Made by a program: the position numbers and the translations under genes
Shown here: positions 7,922-11,006 of the stretch, in pieces
How positions within the stretch are numbered: the first letter of the stretch is position 1
How the letters are laid out: every line of letters begins with the position of its first letter
Assembly: GCA_011620245.1 (NCBI GenBank)
Contig: WOZN01000345.1
Span: forward strand, 1 to 11,006
Direction of reading: 5' to 3'
Length of the DNA stretch: 11,006 nt
From: Acidovorax sp.
GTDB lineage: Bacteria > Pseudomonadota > Gammaproteobacteria > Burkholderiales > Burkholderiaceae_C
Notes under the pieces: generated by a model
The model's input: only the letters and a program-made list of their open reading frames with translations
Told to the model about the DNA's origin: nothing
The model's database searches: none

Positions 7922-8461
7922 TCAGTTCTTGAACGGGAAACGGAAACCCGCGAGAAGCGCCTTGGCTTCCTCGTCGGACTTGGCCGTCGTGGTGATGCTG
8001 ATATTGAGACCGCGCAGGGCATCGACCTTGTCGTACTCAATTTCAGGGAAAATGATCTGTTCCTTGACGCCGATGTTGTAGTTGCCACGGCCGTCAAATG
8101 CGCGGCCGGAGACACCACGGAAGTCACGGACGCGGGGCAGGGCCACGGTCACGAAACGGTCCAGGAACTCATACATCTGCACGCCACGCAGCGTGACCAT
8201 GCAACCAATCGCCTGGCCTTCGCGGATCTTGAAACCAGCGATAGCCTTCTTGGCCTTGGTCACCACAGGCTTCTGACCAGCAATCTTGGTCAGGTCTGCC
8301 ACGGCGTTGTCCATCACCTTCTTGTCCGAGACAGCCTCGCTCACACCCATGTTGAGCGTGATCTTGGTCAGACGCGGAACCTGCATCGGCGAGGTGTAGC
8401 CGAACTGCTTGATCAGTTCGGGAGCGACTTTGTCGCGGTAAATTTCTTGCAGTCGTGCCAT
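7922..8461 (-). CDS. rplE: 50S ribosomal protein L5
   Basis: This 179-residue 5S rRNA-binding protein of the central protuberance contacts P-site tRNA. It contains [20 protein letters not shown] near the N-terminus, [20 protein letters not shown] in the middle and [20 protein letters not shown] followed by [11 protein letters not shown]. All are family signatures. The ATG follows AAGGGG, which overlaps the rplX stop. In E. coli S8 binds mRNA at the rplE start to repress the operon; I could not verify an S8 site here. Confidence 0.98.
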   Translation of the reverse strand: MARLQEIYRDKVAPELIKQFGYTSPMQVPRLTKITLNMGVSEAVSDKKVMDNAVADLTKIAGQKPVVTKAKKAIAGFKIREGQAIGCMVTLRGVQMYEFLDRFVTVALPRVRDFRGVSGRAFDGRGNYNIGVKEQIIFPEIEYDKVDALRGLNISITTTAKSDEEAKALLAGFRFPFKN

Positions 8462-8470
8462 GTTTACCCC

Positions 8471-8791
8471 TTAGGCCGCCTTGATTTCAGCGCCGCTGGA
8501 CTTGAACACGCGAACGCGCGTGCCGTCAGCCTGCACCTTGATGCCAACGCGATCACCCTTGCCGGTAGCGGCATTGAAGATGGCCACATTGGACTGATGG
8601 ATCGGCATGGCCTTTTCAATGATGCCGCCCGTCGTACCCTTCATGGGGTTTGGCTTGGCGTGCTTCTTGACCAGGTTGATGCCGTCGATGACGAGGTGGG
8701 AGTCATCCTTGCGCAGCGACACCGTGCCGCGCTTGCCCTTGTCACGGCCGGTCAGCACGATGACTTCGTCGCCCTTGCGAATCTTGTTCAT
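8471..8791 (-). CDS. rplX: 50S ribosomal protein L24
   Basis: This 106-residue assembly-initiator protein of the 50S subunit lies at the tunnel exit. The N-terminal KOW motif is [18 protein letters not shown] (residues 7-24). It is followed by [20 protein letters not shown] and the [10 protein letters not shown] segment. The ATG follows AAGGA, which overlaps the rplN stop, suggesting coupled translation. Gap to rplN is 9 nt, to rplE 9 nt. Confidence 0.98.
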   Translation of the reverse strand: MNKIRKGDEVIVLTGRDKGKRGTVSLRKDDSHLVIDGINLVKKHAKPNPMKGTTGGIIEKAMPIHQSNVAIFNAATGKGDRVGIKVQADGTRVRVFKSSGAEIKAA

Positions 8792-8800
8792 GGCGCGTCC

Positions 8801-9169
8801 TTAGAGAACTTCAGGAGCCAGGGACACGATCTTCATGAACTTCTCGGTACGCAGTTCACGCGTCACGGGTCCAAAGATGCGGGTGCCGATGGGCTCCAAT
8901 TTTGCATTCAGCAACACTGCCGCGTTGCCATCGAATTTGATGAGCGAACCATCGCCACGGCGAATACCCTTCGCCGTACGAACCACCACCGCGCTGTAGA
9001 CCTCGCCTTTTTTGACGCGGCCACGCGGAGCAGCTTCTTTGATGCTCACCTTGATAATGTCGCCAACGCTTGCATAGCGACGCTTCGAGCCACCCAGCAC
9101 CTTGATGCAAAGGACGGACTTGGCGCCGGTATTGTCGGCAACCTCTAACCGAGATTCTGTCTGGATCAT
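8801..9169 (-). CDS. rplN: 50S ribosomal protein L14, first gene of the spc operon
   Basis: This 122-residue protein at the subunit interface forms bridge B8 with 16S rRNA. It begins [20 protein letters not shown]. The family signature runs from [20 protein letters not shown] into DGNAAVLLN, and FGPVTRELR is near the C-terminus. I chose the ATG at 9169 because it gives the conserved N-terminus; an in-frame ATG at 9190 would add seven unconserved residues. The Shine-Dalgarno is only modest (GGGAA). Unlike the usual arrangement, rpsQ is not directly upstream: a ~150-nt leader and a promoter precede it. Confidence 0.98.
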   Translation of the reverse strand: MIQTESRLEVADNTGAKSVLCIKVLGGSKRRYASVGDIIKVSIKEAAPRGRVKKGEVYSAVVVRTAKGIRRGDGSLIKFDGNAAVLLNAKLEPIGTRIFGPVTRELRTEKFMKIVSLAPEVL

Positions 9170-9223
9170 TTCAATATTCCCAACTTGCACCAGAAGACCA
9201 CGGCCCCAGAGAACTTCTCAAGG

Positions 9224-9281
9224 GCTGCAAATCAGCCAGTCAGTCTTGGGCCCGTCGTCCGCACCGCAAACCATTTGCAGC
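9224..9281 (-). promoter_or_regulatory. Structured spc leader with alternative pairings
   Basis: In the transcript GCTGCAAAT (9273-9281) can pair perfectly with ATTTGCAGC (9224-9232) across 40 nt. The upstream arm can instead fold locally with GCAAA/TTTGC around a 3-nt loop (9266-9278). Another stem, CTTCGCG with CGTGAAG (one GU pair), lies near 9301-9321 close to the predicted start. Such exclusive pairings are typical of autogenous r-protein leaders, but the ligand is unknown. Confidence 0.4.
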
Positions 9282-9528
9282 ACTTCCCGCTGGGCAGAAA
9301 CTTCACGCTTGAAACGCGAAGCCTTCGATTATTGCAAAGGAGTTTCGGCAAGTCAAGCGCCTGTCCACCAGGAATGTGCAAATATTGTTGTGCCAGCGCC
9401 AGAAATGCCTCCAGCCCGGTTGCTCCACCGCCAATGACGGCAAGATCGAAACAGCAGGGTTTCGCCAGCCGGGCCAGGGCAGCAATGCTTCGCGCCGCGT
9501 GGGCAGCAGCGCAAAAACATTGGTCATC
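9232..9528 (-). pseudogene. Probable fragment of an FAD-dependent oxidoreductase gene
   Basis: A minus-strand frame of 99 codons is open from the edge of the inverted-repeat element (TAG at 9529-9531) to a TGA at 9232-9234. It has no ATG. Its middle encodes FDLAVIGGGATGLEAFLALA (9391-9450), a textbook Rossmann dinucleotide-binding fingerprint (GxGxxG with the following helix), as found at the N-terminus of many FAD enzymes. The rest does not resemble a complete domain, and the start is missing. I infer a 5'-truncated, decayed gene, perhaps broken by the adjacent repeat element. The spc promoter and leader lie inside it. Chance resemblance cannot be excluded. Confidence 0.33.
9328..9356 (-). 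promoter_or_regulatory. Sigma-70 promoter of the spc-alpha operon
   Basis: The minus strand has TTGACT (9351-9356), a 17-nt spacer and AATAAT (9328-9333), each one mismatch from consensus. Transcription would start near 9321, giving a leader of about 150 nt before rplN. No other promoter of this quality is seen upstream of rplN. Confidence 0.75.
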
Positions 9529-9761
9529 CTAAAAACGGCAGTTGGATGCGCCCGCCGGTGCCGTGATCGGGGTGCCAGGCAAGACGCGACGACGCGGCGG
9601 GCTACTGCCCGCAAGGAGGAGCAACGCCGCATGGCGCCCCGAGCGCGGTGCTGGCAGGTGCATAGCGCTCTCACCCACAAGGTGAACGCCATCGAAGCCG
9701 TCAACGCTTGATTTCATGCGGCTTGGCAAGGGATACAAAGCGGTCAACTGCCGTTTCTAGG
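9528..9761. mobile_element. ~234-bp element with 17-bp inverted ends
   Basis: CCTAAAAACGGCAGTTG at 9528-9544 and CAACTGCCGTTTCTAGG at 9745-9761 are inverted copies matching at 16 of 17 positions. The inner right-hand part (from 9675) is repeated at 1-87. The interior carries no transposase. A short minus-strand frame (9529-9717, MKSSVDGFDGVHLVGESAMH and onward) spans it but resembles no family I know. Size, inverted ends and recurrence suggest a non-autonomous, MITE-like repeat. No clear target duplication is visible. Confidence 0.55.
9675..9761. repeat. Copy B of the 87-bp dispersed repeat
   Basis: This is 92% identical (80/87) to 1-87 and in the same orientation. It forms the right part of the inverted-repeat element and ends at CTAGG, where the next MITE-like element begins. 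The two copies lie about 9.6 kb apart and bracket the ribosomal operon and tRNA-fMet. Confidence 0.85.
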
Positions 9762-9923
9762 AGGCTGTCGGACTTGGAGCGTCGATAGCGAAAATGGGCC
9801 CCAGCGAGGACAGTTTTTGCCGGATTTGCAGCCCCATAGCCCGGCTATGGGGCAAAAAGACGGTAAAAAATGGACCGCTGCGGTCCATTTGCAGCCGACG
9901 ATTTCCAAGTCCGACAGCCTCCT
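9759..9923. mobile_element. ~165-bp MITE-like element with perfect 20-bp inverted ends
   Basis: AGGAGGCTGTCGGACTTGGA at 9759-9778 is exactly inverted at 9904-9923. The symmetry continues imperfectly inward (CGTCG and AAATGG-type matches near both ends). Two internal perfect 10-bp stems lie at 9831-9853 (GCCCCATAGC with loop CCG) and 9868-9890 (AAATGGACCG with loop CTG). No transposase fits in this length. If the ends are GAGGCTG, the flanks are CTAG and CTGG, a possible degenerate 4-bp target duplication. I infer a non-autonomous element or a structured repeat. Confidence 0.65.
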
Positions 9924-9983
9924 GGGCAAAAGTACAAGTTATTGCTTTGCGAGCCCTTAGGCCAATGGCCTGTGCACCGGCGT

Positions 9984-10020
9984 CCTGGGCCAGTGCCACC
10001 GTGGAACTGGCTTTGCCAGG
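9984..10020. repeat. Nested hairpin in the pdxH upstream region
   Basis: CCTGG (9984-9988) pairs with CCAGG (10016-10020), GCCAGT (9989-9994) with ACTGGC (10006-10011), and a short CCA/TGG stem lies inside. The whole forms a compact branched or bulged hairpin. No terminator T-run follows. Function unknown. Confidence 0.4.
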
Positions 10021-10033
10021 CCTCGGGTGGCGT

Positions 10034-10075
10034 CCCCCTTGGGGAAGGCGCCGCAGGCGACTCGGGGGTTATTTT
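10034..10075 (+). repeat. GC-rich palindromic intergenic repeat, possible terminator
   Basis: CCCCC (10034-10038) can pair with GGGGG (10064-10068), enclosing a CGCC-GCA-GGCG stem (10049-10059). A short T-rich stretch (TTATTTTCT) follows on the plus strand. The look matches extragenic GC-rich repeats I recall from Comamonadaceae genomes. It could end transcripts entering from the left, but there is no plus-strand gene upstream to serve. Confidence 0.35.
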
Positions 10076-10081
10076 CTCTAG

Positions 10082-10159
10082 GACTTGCGCAAACAAGGAT
10101 GCCACAACGGTACCTGCCTTTGTGGCAGGCGGCTTGCCTGGGCCTGTTTTGCGTAAGTC
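10082..10159. repeat. ~78-bp unit with 12-bp inverted ends
   Basis: GACTTGCGCAAA at 10082-10093 and TTTGCGTAAGTC at 10148-10159 are inverted copies with one mismatch, separated by 54 nt. CTAG lies directly to the left. It may be another very small non-autonomous element or a long-range regulatory stem; I do not recognise a named family. Confidence 0.4.
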
Positions 10160-10168
10160 ATGGGTTAA

Positions 10169-10212
10169 CCCTAGGGTTAATCGCGGCACCCCCTAGGGTT
10201 AATCGCGGCACC
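10169..10212. repeat. 22-bp tandem duplication with embedded palindromes
   Basis: The unit at 10169-10190 (begins CCCTAGGGTTAATCG) is repeated exactly at 10191-10212. Each unit starts with the palindrome CCCTAGGG, and the first is preceded by the overlapping palindrome GGGTTAACCC (10162-10171). The pair ends 77 nt upstream of pdxH. It could be an operator pair or simply a slipped duplication. Confidence 0.7.
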
Positions 10213-10289
10213 CTCTCGTTGCCAGACAGACCCTGGGGATCGGTCAAGCTGGCTTTTTGGATGCAGCCTCGCCGTGCACAATCGTGCCC

Positions 10290-10928
10290 ATGACCACCTC
10301 CATCGCCGACCTTCGCAAGAGCTACGAGCGCGCCGAACTCAACGAAGACGCCTCGCACGCCGTCCCCCTGCAGCAGTTTGACCAGTGGCTGAAAGAAGCC
10401 ATCAGCGCCGAACTGCCCGAGCCCAACGCCATGACCGTGGCCACCGTGGGCAGCGACCTGCGCCCCAGCACCCGCGTGGTGCTGATCAAGGGCTATGACG
10501 AGCGCGGCATCGTCTGGTTCACCAACTACGACAGCCGCAAGGGCCGCCAGATCGCGGGCAACCCCTATGTGGCGCTGCAGTTCCACTGGGTGGAGCTCGA
10601 ACGCGTGGTGCGCATCGAGGGCGTGGTGGAGAAGGTCAGCGACGCGGAGAGCGACGAATACTTTGCCAGCCGCCCGCTCGATTCGCGCATCGGCGCCTGG
10701 GCCAGCCCGCAAAGCCAGGTGATTTCAGGCCGCGGCGTGCTGGTGGCCAATGCGGCCAAATATGGCGCGCAGTTCATGCTCAAGCCGCCGCGCCCGCCGC
10801 ACTGGGGTGGCTACCGCCTCCAGCCCGACCAATGGGAGTTCTGGCAGGGCCGCAAAAGCCGCCTGCATGACCGCCTGCGCTACCGCCTGGACGGCAGCGC
10901 CTGGGTGCGCGAGCGCCTGGCGCCCTGA
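10290..10928 (+). CDS. pdxH: Pyridoxine/pyridoxamine 5'-phosphate oxidase
   Basis: This 212-residue FMN enzyme oxidises pyridoxine 5'-phosphate or pyridoxamine 5'-phosphate to pyridoxal 5'-phosphate, the last step of vitamin B6 synthesis and salvage, in the cytoplasm. The FMN-binding stretch is [20 protein letters not shown] followed by SRKGRQ (residues 62-86). The C-terminal signature [11 protein letters not shown] (169-179) is followed by [13 protein letters not shown] (183-195), where Arg191 and His193 are the likely substrate contacts. It ends in RLAP, as the family does. I chose the ATG at 10290 because [17 protein letters not shown] is the usual start; an in-frame TTG at 10257 adds unconserved residues. 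No Shine-Dalgarno is visible, and a CACAAT lies 7 nt upstream, so the message may be leaderless. It is divergent from the ribosomal operon. Confidence 0.97.
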   Translation: MTTSIADLRKSYERAELNEDASHAVPLQQFDQWLKEAISAELPEPNAMTVATVGSDLRPSTRVVLIKGYDERGIVWFTNYDSRKGRQIAGNPYVALQFHWVELERVVRIEGVVEKVSDAESDEYFASRPLDSRIGAWASPQSQVISGRGVLVANAAKYGAQFMLKPPRPPHWGGYRLQPDQWEFWQGRKSRLHDRLRYRLDGSAWVRERLAP

Positions 10929-10963
10929 GATCGGGAACATGTTCTGAGCCAACTTAGGGATGC

Positions 10964-10987
10964 AGAAATGCCAAATATCCCATTTCT
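10964..10987. repeat. Short hairpin after pdxH
   Basis: AGAAATG and CATTTCT form a 7-bp stem (8 bp with the flanking C-G pair) around a 10-nt loop, 36 nt after the pdxH stop. No T-run follows before the window ends, so it is a weak terminator candidate. A 10-bp perfect palindrome, GAACATGTTC, lies at 10935-10944 between it and the gene. Confidence 0.3.
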
Positions 10988-11006
10988 GGCGGCACTGGCG
11001 GGCGCA

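Noticed and set aside
9541..9547. GTTGGAT resembles an integron attC core half-site
   Set aside because: No matching RYYYAAC partner at suitable spacing and no cassette structure was found.
9303..9704. A 133-codon minus-strand frame upstream of rplN
   Set aside because: It crosses the inverted-repeat element and the spc promoter and has no recognisable motif. The Rossmann motif lies in a different frame.
10169..10212. CRISPR-like or telomere-like repeat
   Set aside because: There are only two adjacent units and no spacers, so no CRISPR. The GGGTTA similarity to telomeric repeats is too short to mean anything in a bacterial chromosome.
9924..10289. Riboswitch before pdxH
   Set aside because: The hairpins here belong to repeats and are not arranged as a known aptamer; the likely transcription start is very close to the start codon.
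10935..10944. GAACATGTTC palindrome after pdxH as a LexA-type operator
   Set aside because: A single 10-bp palindrome downstream of the gene does not match the proteobacterial LexA site and no target gene is visible within the window.

Overview
The window is a housekeeping locus from a betaproteobacterium. The protein sequences, the divergent pdxH and the style of the intergenic repeats fit the order Burkholderiales, most likely the family Comamonadaceae (Acidovorax-like). Genus is inference; no database was consulted. Nearly everything from 9169 down to 266 lies on the minus strand and reads as the spc and alpha ribosomal-protein operons: rplN, rplX, rplE, rpsN, rpsH, rplF, rplR, rpsE, rpmD, rplO, secY, (remnant of infA), rpmJ, rpsM, rpsK, rpsD, rpoA, rplQ. 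An initiator tRNA-fMet follows, then a clear intrinsic terminator at 208-238.

The genes are packed with 8-25 nt gaps through rpsK. Three gaps of 90-111 nt, some containing hairpins, separate rpsK/rpsD, rpsD/rpoA and rpoA/rplQ. A good sigma-70 promoter (TTGACT, 17 nt, AATAAT; 9328-9356) starts the unit about 150 nt before rplN, so here the spc operon is not directly fused to the S10 operon. The products form the 30S and 50S subunits, the SecY translocon core, the RNA polymerase alpha subunit and the initiator tRNA, giving coupled control of translation, secretion and transcription capacity.

The region 9170-10289 has no intact gene. It holds the spc promoter and leader, a probable decayed fragment of an FAD-dependent oxidoreductase gene, a ~234-bp element with 17-bp inverted ends, a ~165-bp MITE-like element with perfect 20-bp inverted ends, further GC-rich hairpins, a ~78-bp inverted-repeat unit and a 22-bp tandem duplication. 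On the plus strand pdxH (pyridoxamine 5'-phosphate oxidase) follows at 10290-10928. An 87-bp piece of the 234-bp element recurs at the left edge of the window (1-87) in the same orientation, so related repeats flank the whole ribosomal block.

I found no defence system, CRISPR array or novel enzyme cluster. The most notable observations are the truncated infA between secY and rpmJ, the repeats bracketing the operon, the tRNA-fMet with its own -10 box in the end of rplQ, and the structured spc leader.
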